From NCBI GenBank assembly GCA_014529385.2, contig CM043966.1, positions 98,259,587 to 98,319,586 on the forward strand: a stretch of 60,000 nucleotides of DNA, in the 5' to 3' direction. Positions 11,460 to 22,836 of the stretch are shown one piece after another. The position numbers were made by a program, and so were the translations under genes. The stretch's first letter is position 1, and every line of letters begins with the position of its first letter. The notes under the pieces were generated by a model. It made no database searches, was not told the origin of the DNA, and saw nothing but the letters and a program-made list of their open reading frames with translations. The stretch is from Adiantum capillus-veneris (taxonomy: Eukaryota > Streptophyta > Polypodiopsida > Polypodiales > Pteridaceae).

Positions 11460-12440
11460 TTTAACAAGATCCTGACCCTAGGATGAAAAAGTTGAAAAGA
11501 TAGGCACAAGTTATATTGCATTTTTAATTATAGTATGTTGTGAATGGAGAATTTCCCTATCAATACAGGAAAATATCCGCCAAGCTTACCGAAAGTTTAT
11601 GATTTTCAACATCGTGTTCGAGGCTACTTGTAACTCCATTAAATTTTTATTTTGCAAGAGCATCATGCAATTATTAGATGGAATGTTTTTCCCTCCTCCT
11701 ACATGGGGAATCAACTGGTCACAATTTGGCGGAATTTTCTTGATTGATGCAGGACAGATTGAAGGTTTGGCACTAATTTAAAAAGACTCGTGGACAGAAA
11801 CACTTCGGACCATCCAAGTTTTCTTTTTCAATGGGACTGAAGATCAAGATCATACCATTACTATAGATGGGGTATAAGTGTCACAAAATCAGTGGGTATA
11901 TGATTAGGTAGCCAAAGTAATCTACCCAAGTAGGATCAGACCCATGAGGGTAGGCCCAAAATTTAGGGGACCAAAAGATGTTATATTTTTTGATCCCCTG
12001 TCAGACCCACCAGTGGTTAAGAGGATTTTGGTATAGAGAGTTACTTCTTGTATATAGCATGAGTCCATCTTGTATATATCACGAGTCCATCTTGTATATA
12101 GTATGAGTCCATCTTGTATATAGCATGAGTCCATCTTGTACATAGCATGAGTCAGTGATTGTATTAACTCTTGTATATACCATGGTTTTATGAAAATGAC
12201 ATGCTTTGTGTAGTTTAATTGGGATGGTTATAGTAATTATCGGATTTCTTTTTTCATTCAAAATTTTGAAAGTATATAGATTAGAAAAATTGCATGACAG
12301 CACAAAATTATTGTTATCACTAAAAGATCTTCATTAATTAAAAACCCAGGGTAATGCAAAAAGCCTCTATACTCCCACCCAAGATAAGAAACTACTACTA
12401 AAATAGGTTCAACTCCCAACTTTCAAGGGAGAGGGAACCA
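11460..12440 (+). other. Chromovirus leader with a 22-bp tandem repeat
   Basis: This is untranslated sequence between the primer-binding site and gag. At about 12039-12153 it contains about five copies of a 22-bp unit (GAGTCCATCTTGTATATAGC). The GAG of each copy lies at 12061, 12083, 12105, 12127 and 12149. No convincing gene was seen; the 60-codon frame at 11599-11781 has no motif. Confidence 0.7.
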
Positions 12441-13135
12441 ACTTAGAATGTGATGCCGAAGCCTGGCTGGACGCCATGGATGATTATTTCTTGGCAGCAG
12501 GAACTGCTTCGGAAAATCAGGCAATGCTAGGAATGTTTCGACTCACTGGAGATGCAAAACTTGGTGGAAACAATACTGTAGAGATAACCCTTCCATTAGT
12601 CCATCCTGGGAAAGAATGAAGCAGGCAGTGAAAGAAAGATATCTTCCTCCAGCTCATCAAGCTATCAAAATGAATGAATTCTTCGCCCTCAAACATTTAG
12701 GGCTTACTTTGGAAGAGTACTACACCAAATATGTGTCTTTATGACTTTATGCAACACCAATGACAATGGAACAACAGATTGCTCGTTTCTGCCAGGGTCT
12801 AAACAAACCTTTAAGTACCCACTTAGAAGCTATGAGACCCATATCTATTCAGGATGCTCTTCTGAGAGCTAAACCGCTTGCAGCTGAAGGAAACCCCCCT
12901 GCAAGGAACTATTACAACTACAATAACTTTAGAGGAAGAGCAAGGGGAAATTACAACCAAGGAAATCAACGAAGGGCAGTGTCAGCTACAGCCACCATAG
13001 AGCAGACTTTTCCAAATATCAGATGTTATGGATGCAATCGAATGGGGCACTACAAGAGCCAATGCCCCGAGGGAAAAATCCCCAAGTTGCTACTAGAACC
13101 ACGGGCCTCATACTCAGATAGGACAAGGAAATAAT
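12440..13135 (+). pseudogene. Chromovirus gag (capsid and zinc knuckle), broken
   Basis: Gag packages the element RNA. Retrotransposon Gag capsid landmarks are seen in order: AEAWLDAMDDYF near 12455, WWKQYCRDN near 12560, SWERMKQAVKERYLPP near 12610 and ARFCQGL near 12780. The frame then runs from 12760 to 13134 to a CCHC zinc knuckle, CYGCNRMGHYKSQC (about 13024-13065). A frameshift near 12558 and a stop near 12743 split the capsid. No start codon is visible just upstream of the first piece, in keeping with decay or with an upstream exon (see 10145). Confidence 0.85.
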
Positions 13136-13842
13136 CAGAGAGGTAGAGGAAATAGAGGACGAGGCAAAGGAGGAGGTAGAGGAGCCAGAGCTTATGCTGC
13201 AGTAGGAGAGCCAACCTTACTGGATGAGGAAGACGAAAGAGCTACTCTTTTTGCCACCATTGATAACCCTGGAGCTCGGCAACAGTATGCTGTCATCCAA
13301 ACCACAGAGAAGGTGAAAAATTTGAACTACTTATAGATTGTGGTAGCACACACTCTTTTCTCTCCCCTAAATGTTTAAGGAAACTTAAATTGAACCAATA
13401 GCCCACCAAGAAATTAGTGGTAGAACTAGCAAATGGGAAAGAGGTTCTATCTCAATTTACAGCCGGAGAAGTTGAGTTTGAACTGGGAGGAATCCTTACT
13501 TCATCTTACTTTCGGACTCTACCAGTAGGAATCTATGACGGTATTCTAAAAATGGATTGGTTAATCAAAAATCAAGCCCATATTCACTATGCTCAAGGGA
13601 ACCTATCCTTCAAAAATCACTTAGGTGAAGAAACGTTAGTACAAGGATCAAATGGGAAGCCTAAGGCTCATTTAGTTAAGGCTAGTCGACTTCTGAAGGG
13701 GTTACACAAGGGGCAACAGATCTTTGAAGTAAAACTTAATAAAGCTGATGATTCAACGGACAACACAACTCTAGAATGTCTTAAGGAATTTTCGAATATA
13801 TTTCCGGAAGATCTCTCAAATTTACCTCCTCCAAGGGATTAG
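13136..13842 (+). pseudogene. Chromovirus RGG-rich linker and aspartic protease, broken
   Basis: After the zinc knuckle comes a Gly/Arg-rich stretch (RGRGNRGRGKGGGRGAR, about 13140-13190). The protease follows: LLIDCGSTHSFL at about 13325-13360 carries the retropepsin active-site Asp in the D-C/S-G form common in plant Gypsy elements. The 141-codon open piece at 13417-13842 covers the rest of the protease (GILKMDWL corresponds to the hydrophobic-G-MDWL block) and the linker to RT. A frameshift near 13310 and stops near 13400 and 13840 break it. Confidence 0.8.
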
Positions 13843-14400
13843 ACCACAAAATAGAAACCTTTCCAGGTAGTGAACCAATTTCAAAAAGACCCTACAAAAT
13901 GTCCCTCCCTGAAGCTATTGAACTGAAAGAACAGCTTCGTCAGCTTATTGAACAAGGATTCATAAGACCAAGCATTTCACCCTGGGGAGCGCCTGCTCTA
14001 TTACAAAAGAAGAAGGATGGATCTTTACGTCTCTGCATCGATTATAGGGGACTTAATCAGGTATCAGTAAAGAATAAGTATCCTATTCCTCGCATCGACA
14101 AATTAATTGATAGATTACATGGAGCCAAGGTATTCACAAAAATTGATCTCAGATCAGGTTACCATCTGGAATTCCTAGCTATCATCCATGCTCTTAAACT
14201 CTGGAGGCACTATCTTCTAGGAGGAAAGTTTCAGTTAATCACTGATCATCAGAGTCTAAAATGGATTTTTTCACAAGCAACACTCAACATGAGGCAGAGA
14301 AGATGGATAGAACTTTTACAGGAATATGATTTTGAAATAAAATATAAACCAGGAAAAGAGAATGTGGTAGCTGATGCCCTTAGCCGTAAGGTTTTTCTTG
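13843..14400 (+). pseudogene. Chromovirus reverse transcriptase N-terminus fused to RNase H C-terminus
   Basis: The first part is a textbook Ty3/Gypsy RT start: an RPYKMS-like motif, then [46 protein letters not shown]. Directly after the GYH (about 14167) the sequence jumps to RNase H ([38 protein letters not shown]). The RT palm with its Y/F-x-D-D motif and the N-terminal half of RNase H are missing, while the frame stays open across the join. This is an in-frame internal deletion and makes the element non-autonomous. Confidence 0.9.
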
Positions 14401-15867
14401 GGGCTTTTTCCACAGTCAACAATCCAATCCTAAACAAGGTTAAGGAAGCCTCCCTGGAAGATGAGGATTATCAAAAACTCCTACAGGTTATTAATCAACA
14501 AGACCTAAAAGAGAAAGAGAAAGCCACAATCAAGGATTATTCACTTGAGGATGGGCTTCTCTATTATAAGTATCGGCTTTACATTCCTAAGAATTCAACA
14601 TTGAAGGAGTTAATCCTTTGTGAAGGACATAACGCTCTAGTTGCCGGCCATCTTGGCTATGCAAAGACCCTTGATGCCATAAGGAAAAGATATTTTTGGC
14701 CAGGAATGAAAGGAGATATACTTCGCTACATCAAACAATGTCTTTCTTGTCAAAGGAAGAAGGTTGAACGAGTAATGATGCTAGGAAAACTTCCCCTGGA
14801 CATTCCTCAAATGAAATGGGAACTCATTAGCATGGACTTTGTAACATGCATTCCCACTGTTCAAGGGGGTTACGACTCCATTATGGTGGTAGTGGATATG
14901 CTGACCAAAGTATCTCATTTGATGCCTATGAAAACAACTTACACTGCATCAGACATAAGCCGTTTATTTATCAAAGAGATCTTTAGATTACATGAACTTC
15001 CTAAGAGAATAGTCAGTGACAGAGATGCAAAATTTACTTCAAAATTTTGGAAAGCTTTATTTGAATCCTTAGGTACCCAGCTATGTTTCAGTAAAGCCTA
15101 TCACCCTTAGACGGACGACCAAACGGAAAGAATGAATCAAGTTATTGAAGACATCCTTAGAGCCTACTGTAGTAGAGAACCCCGCAAATGGATACAATTT
15201 TCTTCCTCTAGTGGAATTTGCCTATGATTCCTCATTTCATAAAAGCATTGGGATGTCACCATTTAATGCTCTTTATGGGCATGAATGTATATCACCCCTA
15301 AACTTTTCTGACCCTACTACAAGAGTAGAAGCTTCAAAGCAAATGTTGGAGGAGATGGATGCCCAAACCAAAGCCATATGACAGGACATTCAGACAGCTA
15401 AGGACTGCCAAAAACATTATGCTGATCAAAAACAGTCTGACCAGTTTCTCAAACAAGGGGATAAAGTATTCCTTAGGGTACGTCCAAAGAGAAGCAATTT
15501 ATCCTTGGGAAAATACAAAAAACTAAGCCCCAGATATTGTGGACCTTATGAAGTGATTAAAGTAATCAGTGATCAAGATTACAAATTAAAACTACCTGAA
15601 CACCTCAAGGTCCATAATGTATTCCATATCAGTCTTCTAAAACCCTACATCCCAAATCCCAATCACACTTTAGACGATGAACAGAATGTGATGTAGAAGC
15701 AAGGAATTCTTGAACTCCAACCAGATTGTATTCTCGATACTAGGGAAAGAAGTCTATGAAACAGAGTAATCAGGGAACATTTAGTAAAATGGAAGGACTA
15801 CCCCACTAAAGACACCACATGGGAGGACGAAGTATCACTTCGCAAAGATTTCCCCAATTTCGGTTGA
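14401..15867 (+). pseudogene. Chromovirus integrase with C-terminal chromodomain, broken
   Basis: Integrase inserts element DNA. The zinc-binding N-terminus is [14 protein letters not shown] ... CLSCQRKK (about 14625-14760). The core shows Asp in WELISMDF, Asp in IVSDRDAKF and Glu in TERMNQ. An RPKRSNLSLGKYKKLSPRY-type C-terminal fold and HNVFHISLLKPY lie at 15480-15650. After a stop at 15694-15696 the same frame continues to a chromodomain (HLVKWKDYPTKDTTWED), ending at 15867. Stops occur at 15108, 15379 and 15694, with a frameshift between 15110 and 15145. The chromodomain would direct insertion to marked chromatin. Confidence 0.88.
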
Positions 15868-15887
15868 GATGAGGACATCTCAATTCC

Positions 15888-15902
15888 TTAAGTTGGGGTG
15901 AT
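15888..15902 (+). other. Polypurine tract region of the chromovirus
   Basis: TTAAGTTGGGGTGAT lies immediately before the 3' LTR start at 15903. AGTTGGGGTGA-type tracts are common in plant chromoviruses and prime plus-strand DNA synthesis. Confidence 0.7.
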
Positions 15903-18900
15903 TGTAAGGTTTCCAGTTTCTGAAACCTTAGAAAATATACAAAGCCTGTTAAATTTAACTTGGTTATTGAGAAAACACTGTAGAATGATCCAACTATGGG
16001 TGATATTGGTATTTTTGGAACCGTAACCAGAGCTTTACTATGGTTAGAATTTTTCAAAATCAGATTCCGATGAAATCTGAACAAGTTTATGGGCTCTGAA
16101 AGGTTACACTAGGAATTTAATTAGTTAAGTAAAATTGGATGGATTCAGTAATTATTATTGCTAGACTTTCTTATCCTAAGGTTCTAGAAATTGCAGATAT
16201 TTCCAATTTTCATCATTAAAAATCAGAGAAATTAGCAGAAATCAATTTTGGAAGTTGGGGGGGCTGTGTGGAGCTGTGGGGAACCTGCCCGAGATAGAAT
16301 TAGCAGTAGGTGGTGCTAGTTGAAAGATGGGGCCTTGCTCGAGGTGCCAGAACCTGCCAGAAATAGCCTAGTGGCCCTGAAAAGCTATAAAAAGACCCCC
16401 TTCCTTAAAAAAAAATAGACGCAGAGCCTTGGTACATTCTCTCTCATCTAGAGGGACCTCTACGCAGAAATCACTAGAGAGCAAAGCTGTAGTTGGTTAA
16501 TCAACGGTAATTAGCACTAACCTTTTTTAATTAGTAAAACTATGTTAACCTATTTATATTTTTCTTTATTAATTGAAGATTAAACCTATGTATACTCTAG
16601 AATTCTCTTCTAAGTATTGAGATTAAGGTTAGAGACACCAAGCTAATTAATTATTATACTATATTAGGGATGAAATTACTCATTTTAACCATACATTAAT
16701 AATATTTATATTAATTAAATTTAGATTAAGATGAGATAATTATCAGAGCTGTGTTAGACTTTCATTATGTTAGAAAAATTATCTTTTAATTTTCTAAGTA
16801 ATTCTTATAATTATTTAAGCAGAATTATACTGTTTTAAGAGAAAAGCAAAGGGCGAAATGATCAAATTAATCCAAAATTCTTTGAGATAATTATCAGAGG
16901 TAAATCATATCTTATGAAACACACGATAATTATCTTAACCTCAAATAGTTAGTTTAACTAATTATCTCAATAGAATTACACTATTTTTAGGAAAAAATAG
17001 AAGGGGAAAAATAGCAAGATAATCCAAAATGATTTGAGATAATTATTAGAGGAAAAAGACATTTTATGAAATCCATGATAATTATTTTAACCTTAGATAA
17101 TTAGTTTAACTTATTATCTCAGCAAAATTACACTATTTTTAGGGGAAAATAAAAGATGTAAAATATCAAACTAATCCAAAATGCTTTGAGATAATTATCA
17201 AAGGTAATTCACATTCTATGAAATCTGTGATAATTATCTTAACCTAAGATAATTAGTTTAACTAATTATCTCAGTAGAACTACACTATTTTTAGGAAAAA
17301 ATAAAAGGAGAAAAACAACAAACTCATCGAAAATGCTTTGGGATAATTATCAAAGGAAAAAAAACATATTTTTAAATTTGTGATAATTATCTTAGCTTCA
17401 GATAATTAGTTTAACTAATTATCTCAATAGAATTACACTGTTTTTAGGGAAAGCTAAAAGGGGGGAAATAACAAACTAATCCAAAATGATTTGAAATAGC
17501 TATCAGAGGAAAAATACATCTTAAAAAATCCATGATAATTATTATAACTTCAGATAATTAGTTTAACTAATTATCTCATTAGAGAAACACTGTTTTTAAG
17601 GAAAAATACAAGGGGGAAAATAGCTAACTAATATAAAAAGCTTTGAGATAATTATGAGAGGAAAAAAACATCTTTTGAAACCTATGATAATTATCTTAAT
17701 CTCAATAGAAAAATACTATTTTCAAGAAAAAATAAAAACAAAAAAATAGTAAACTAATCCAAATAGATTTGTGATAATTACCAAAGGTAAAAATCATCGT
17801 AATAAACCCATGATAATTATTGTAACCTCAAATAATTAGTTTAACTAATTATCTCAATAGAAAAAAACCATTTTCATGGAAAAATAGTAAAATAATTTAA
17901 AAATATTTGAGATAATTATCAACAATAAAATACACCTTAAGAAACTCGTCATAAATATCTTAATCTCAAAAAGTTAGTTTAGCTAATTATCTCAATAGAA
18001 AAACACTGTTTTAAAGAGAAAATAAAAGGGAAAAAATGGCAAATTAATTTTAAAACCTTTGAGATAATTATCAAAGGTAAGATACATCTTGAGGGACCTG
18101 TGATATATATCTTAACCTCAGATAATTAATTTAGATACTTATTTTCATTAAAAGTAACCGATTTTGTGTATAAACCTGGGAAAAGAAATTAGTAAATGAA
18201 TTTATATAATTACCCAATAGTTACCAGAGGTCAAAAATCACTCTTGAAGGTTGGGAAAATTACCTTAGCTTAAATAATTAGTATAACAAATTACTATCGA
18301 CTAATTTTGCCTAAATTAGTCCACTAGCAGATAGGTAACTCATAATTTACTAAGGCCAAAAATAGGATATTCTTGGAATATAGACTAAGGAGAAATCCAG
18401 TAAAATAGCCTCCATAATTATATAATAATTATGGGAGAATACTAACAGTACAAGGAGGTTACATGATAAATATTTCATCCACTAACTAACAAGGATACCT
18501 ATTTATTCCAAAAATCCTTATTTTTGGGTAAAAAGGAAGAAAAGAGATTATTCATTTAATCCTCTAATCGATTAAGTCCTACTATAAAGGCTGCCAATAT
18601 GGCTCCAAAGAGACCCAGAGGAAATCCTCTTACCGATGAAGAGGATATTAGCAACCAAAGAAATAAAGCCACTCATGACCATGAGACTGGGCCTAGTCAT
18701 AGGCCTACGGAGGAAAGTCTGCAGGCACCAGAGTAGTAGCACATGGCCGACCAGTCATCACAGGTGGATTTCCATTTTGTTCACTTAAGTCTTTAATTAG
18801 ATTAAAGTTCATTTCTAAATTAACATTGCATACGTAAGGATTAGGAAGGATAAAATGGCTGTAAATGGAAGGTAACTTCCAAGAAACCAACGAGCAATGA

Positions 18901-19897
18901 TTGTAAATAGGAAAGAAATGATTGGGTTATGACTGATTGACCTAGGAAAGAAATATTTGACCATCCTGAAGACAGCTTGTCTCAAGACACCTCTGATTCC
19001 TTGGAATATTTTACTCCAGGTAATCAGTAATGATGGCGATTCCACCATGGATGAGTCGGTTTCCTTAGTGCGCGTGGAGTCTTTACCCCGTGCTTGTTTG
19101 TGCTTCTGGATATTACTTAGGATATCAAGTTTATCTTAGAGGAACCGCCCGGTTGTTAGGGCAATTGGTTGGCGTATGGGCGCCCGGACTATAAGTGATG
19201 GTTTTTTCCACCCCGGGTTTTATAAATAAGGAATGGGTGCCGTTTTTGCACCCTTGTATAGGTGGTCTTGAGACAAGCCAGTACTGGTCAGAGATACTTT
19301 AGAATGACAGTACCTTGTCTTAAGTCTAAAGATGTTTGTTTGCTAAAAGAATGTTTTCAATACTGTTTTCAAGGGTTGTCTTAATGAAATTCAGTTATGA
19401 AAGTTAAAAGAAATCATTGTTTTAATTGTGATAAGAATGTGGAAGTAATTAAACAACATAGAATCATGTGTGAGTGCGGTGTGGTAAGTGGGGATTGACT
19501 AAGGTTGTCAATCATGGATGGGTGGACCTGATTAGTCAGGTAACTATCCATTCCCGCGCACTAAAAACATCTAGAAACTTCTTCACTTGGAAGAGGAATC
19601 CACCAACGGCTGTGCCCTCACATATGTTAGGGGGAAAAAAGTGTTGGCTAAGGAAACCTTAATCTGAATGATGGAAGTTATAGGGCCAGAATAGTTTTTT
19701 TTTATTCAAGAAGTTGTCCCATTTCCAGTACGAGGCAGGACTAGGTCTCCTTCTAGGGCTATAAACCTAAACCATTATCAATGGTAAGGGTGAATTCCTT
19801 GGAATTCTTCTTGTTGAGGGCTCGGATTTTATTAGGCCTAGAGACCTGTCAAGGGTCCCATCCCGCTTTCGGTGTGGGCGGGTTTGGGGTGCTCACA
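15903..19897 (+). repeat. 3' LTR of the chromovirus (3,995 bp)
   Basis: It is collinear with the 5' LTR, starts TGTAAGG and ends CTCACA just before the target duplication. It holds nine anchors of the 152-bp monomer instead of six, the TATA-like box at 16385-16394, and a copy of the MAPKRPRG frame from 18601 with two internal stops. The copies have many scattered substitutions, so the insertion is not recent. Confidence 0.92.
16820..18150 (+). repeat. 152-bp tandem repeat in the 3' LTR, nine copies
   Basis: Anchor positions are 16884, 17036, 17188, 17340, 17493, 17645, 17771, 17909 and 18061. Spacing is 152-153 except for two shortened units (126 and 138). The same palindromic core (GATAATTAGTT/AACTAATTATC) recurs in nearly every unit. 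Copy number differs from the 5' LTR. Confidence 0.9.
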
Positions 19898-19902
19898 TGT
19901 TA
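19898..19902. repeat. Target site duplication TGTTA, right copy
   Basis: It is identical to 7747-7751 and lies directly after the terminal CA of the 3' LTR. Confidence 0.9.
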
Positions 19903-20438
19903 TATAATTATTTTCGAATATGTTAAATTGTCTACTAGCATAGGAGATAGGAGAATCCAATGTTCCTTCCACGAGCTGGGCTAAGATGCAGCTAGTGGGA
20001 TAGATTGAAGCATCGACATGTACGTGGAACACTTTGTTCCATTTTGGAGCTTTTAGTTGTGGTGCTAAGCTCAAGGATTGCTTAAGATTTTGGAAGGATT
20101 CCTCACATTTATTACTCCATTCAAAGTGGGTGATAAGGCTGTATATGAGCCGAGCAATTATTGCATACATGTAGATAAATCTACGATAGTAACCACAATG
20201 TCTCATAAATGCCTACACTACTTTGACTACTATTGGCCTAGCCATTTTTGTGATCACTAACACCTTTTCCATGCCTATGGCTCATTAGCCTTTGGAATGG
20301 TTTTGGTGCATTGGTCAATTCGAAAGGCATTACTAAGCAAAAGTTACCCACTCCGCGAAGGCCGTTTTATGTTGGTCCTTGGGATTGACAGTCAATTGGT
20401 TGTATCCAGAGAATCCATCCAAGAAGCTATATGTTTCG
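19903..20438 (-). pseudogene. Layer-0 Gypsy: reverse transcriptase and RNase H piece
   Basis: On the minus strand from 20438 downwards are RT motifs (FLDGFSGYNQLTVNPKDQ, then VMPFELTNAPKPFQRLM). Near 20206 come the region after the RT catalytic motif (GYYRRFI, FEWSNKCEESFQNLK) and the start of RNase H (VFHVHVDAS, PISYASRQFN, ENNYIT), which ends at the chromovirus junction. The RT Y/F-x-D-D segment is not readable between about 20210 and 20290. Stops and frameshifts are frequent. The left end is cut by the chromovirus, the right end by the minus-strand Copia. Confidence 0.82.
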
Positions 20439-20636
20439 TGTTGGAATTAGGGTTGCAAAGAAACACACACATCTTGGAGAAGACAAAGGAAGCTCATGGC
20501 ACACAATAGAGAGTGTGTTCCTTAGTGTGAAATGGAAAGATAGATAGCCCTAGAATGATGGGCGTATATACAAGGCTCGAGGGAAAAAATGCCCCAGCGG
20601 TCCTAGTGTGTTCACTACCACATGTATATGGTAACA
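20439..20636 (-). repeat. 3' LTR of the minus-strand Copia (198 bp)
   Basis: It reads TGTTGGAATTAG ... GGTAACA on the plus strand. It is 29 bp shorter than the other three family LTRs. The missing bases fall in two places: about 21 bases around the AAAGCCTCCTAAAG segment and 8 bases in the CACACATCAC segment. Confidence 0.9.
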
Positions 20637-20711
20637 AATCCCCCCTGGAGTGATGCGGTGAACGAGAGCTGGCACATGAGTAAAGGGAAGTGCCATGCCC
20701 TGAGGACAGGA

Positions 20712-22242
20712 TCAATCCACAAAGGGGAGTAAACCCAAAGCTTTGCGGAAAGCTTCAAGCTTCTCATGAGACAATGCCTTTGTGAAAAGATCTGCAAGGT
20801 TGTCCTGTGTTGGCACATAAGCCAAGCTGATCTCTCCTACTGAGAGCCTCTCCCTGACATAGTGGTAATGCACCTCAATGTGCTTTGTGCGAGCATGAAA
20901 AACTGGGTTCCTCGCAACTGCCAATGCGCTCTGACTGTCAGTGTAGATAGTGTTGGCAGTGTCCTGTCCAACACCCAAGTCAGCCATAAGGCGTCTGAGC
21001 CATACACACTCAACCGTAGCTGTGAAGACTGCCCTGTACTCAGCCTCACAACTCGAAGTGGCCACAGTAGGTTGCTTCTTGCTCAACCATGATATACATG
21101 AACTGCCAAGCATGAAACAAAAACCACTTGTGGACACTCGCGTGTCAAAAAAACTAGCCCAATCTGAGTCCGAAAAAGCATGTAAGTCTGGCGGCAATGA
21201 TCCCCCCTTGGGATAAAACAAGCCAAGATGTAAAGTGCCACTAAGGTAGCGGAAAATCCTCTTGACAGCCTGCCAATGCTTAGACCCTAGGCTATGCATA
21301 AATCTGCTGACCTGCGAGACTGCAAACTGAATATTTGGCCTCGTGTTGCATACATAAATGAGGCAGCCAACAACAGTTTGGTAAAGAGTGACATCAGCAG
21401 GATCGCCAGCATCATGTAGACTCAACTTCAAACCTGTTTCCATGGGAGTGGCAATAGGTTTGCAATCCTCAAGTCCAAACTTACATAGCAATGTCTCTAT
21501 GTAACTTTTCTGACACAAGGCAATACCACTATCACACTGCTTAAACTGTATACCCAAGTAATGATGCAACAGCCCCAAATCTTTCATCTTGAAATTAGCA
21601 TTCAAATCAGCCTTAAATTAAGCAATATGTCTCTCATTTGGTCCAGTGATCAACAAATCATCGACATAAAGAACCATAATGAGAAGTACATCACCCTCAC
21701 GCTTTACATACAATGTGCTTTCTGTTGGATCGTTACGAAAGCCTTGTTTAACCAAATGAGTGTCAGCTTTTTCATACCGAGCATGAGGAGATTGCATCAA
21801 CCCATACAAAGCCTTCTTACATCTACACACTTTTTCCTCTTGTCCTTTTATGACAAAACCGCAAGGCTGGGTTACATAAACTTCCTCAAATATGTCACCA
21901 TTCAAGAAAGCGGTAACAATGTCTGATTGATATACATCCCAACCAAAATGAGCAGCCAATGCACATAGAAAACGCACAGTAGTCATACGACAAGTGGGAG
22001 AAAAAGTCTCTTCACAATCTATGCCTTTTTGTTGTGCATAACCCTTTGCAACAAGTCGAGCCTTATGGCGATCGATCTCACCATCCGGCTTGCGTCTCAA
22101 CTTGTAAACCCACTTTGTACCAATGGCCTTTTTTCCAGGAGGCAAATCACATAAAGTCCATGCGTCATTTTCTATAAGTGCATCATATTCTGATTGCATG
22201 GCAGCCATCCAATTTTCTGAATTCTGTGCTTCATCAAAAGAC
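20712..22242 (-). pseudogene. Copia reverse transcriptase and RNase H (minus copy)
   Basis: The 21618-22262 frame holds the RT N-terminus (WTLCDLPPGKKAIGTKWVY, HKARLVAKGYAQQKGID, AFLNGDIFEEVYVTQP) and the catalytic LYVDDLLI. A stop at 21615-21617 (TAA where the sister copy has GAA) ends it. The 20712-21605 frame continues with KMKDLGLLHHYLGIQ and RNase H (FSDSDWA, SSCEAEYRAV, TDSQSALAVARNP, KHIEVHYHYVRE). N-terminal sequence from 22248 upward belongs to the inserted copy's LTR. The reading frame is otherwise long and well kept, so decay is moderate. Confidence 0.92.
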
Positions 22243-22247
22243 AGAGG
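22243..22247. repeat. Target site duplication AGAGG, left copy
   Basis: It precedes the plus-strand Copia 5' LTR; the identical 5-mer lies at 27414-27418 after the 3' LTR. Both flanks are sequence of the minus-strand sister element. Confidence 0.92.
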
Positions 22248-22474
22248 TGTTACCATATACATGTGGTAGTGATGTGTGTGAACACACTAGGACCGCCGGG
22301 GCATTTTTTCCCTCTTTAGGAGGTTTTTTCCCCCGTGCATTGTATATACGCCCATCACTCTAGGGCTAACTATCTTTCCATTGCACACTAAGTAACACAC
22401 TCTCTATTGTGTGCCTCGAGCTTCCTTCGCCTTCTCCAAGCTGTGTGTGTTTCTCTGCAACCCTAATTCCAACA
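22248..22474 (+). repeat. 5' LTR of the plus-strand Copia (227 bp)
   Basis: TGTTACC ... TTCCAACA. It differs from the 3' LTR at eight positions by eye, including substitutions near 22315, 22330 and 22343. A TATA-like GTATATACG lies at about 22343-22351. Confidence 0.95.
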
Positions 22475-22836
22475 ATTGGTATCAGAGCAGGTCACGTCCT
22501 CCCGGGCTTAGTCGCCAGCTACTCCAGCACACGCCTGCTCACTTTCTCCGATTTCAGTGAGCTTTGGCGAGCGTTCGCAGGTCGACAAATATTTTGGGAA
22601 AGCTCAAAGAGCTTGGTCTGCTCAGAATTTTGATTTGGGCTCATTTTGGCCTCCGTTTCCACTACAGGCAGTACTGCACAGGCTATTTCGTCATTTTGTG
22701 CAGATTTTCTATCAGTGCCATTTTTTGCATAACAAGTGCCTTATAGTCTTCTACGGTTTGTGCTATATAGCACAAGTTGTTCCCGCTCCATTACTCCTAT
22801 TTTCGGGCAGTTTTCACATCAGGTGCAGCATTTACC
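22475..22836 (+). other. Untranslated leader of the plus-strand Copia
   Basis: About 360 bp between the LTR and the gag start, matched by the sister copy at 30145-30480. Small open frames here differ between the two copies and are not called genes. Confidence 0.7.
22477..22492 (+). other. Primer-binding site of the plus-strand Copia
   Basis: TGGTATCAGAGCAGGT starts two bases after the LTR and is the common initiator tRNA-Met type. It is also kept, reversed, beside 30481 in the minus-strand sister. Confidence 0.92.

Larger units (their letters stand above)
7752..19897 (+). mobile_element. Chromoviral Ty3/Gypsy LTR retrotransposon, complete ends, internally deleted
   Basis: Both ends are defined. 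The element starts TGTAAGG and ends CTCACA, and is flanked by the 5-bp direct repeat TGTTA (7747-7751 and 19898-19902). Two long LTRs (7752-11441 and 15903-19897) enclose a 4.46-kb internal region with a primer-binding site, gag, protease, a truncated pol, integrase and a terminal chromodomain. The chromodomain after integrase places it among chromoviruses. The reverse transcriptase core is deleted, and gag and pol carry frameshifts and stops, so it cannot act autonomously. It interrupts the RNase H region of the older minus-strand Gypsy element, whose sequence resumes on either side. Confidence 0.93.
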
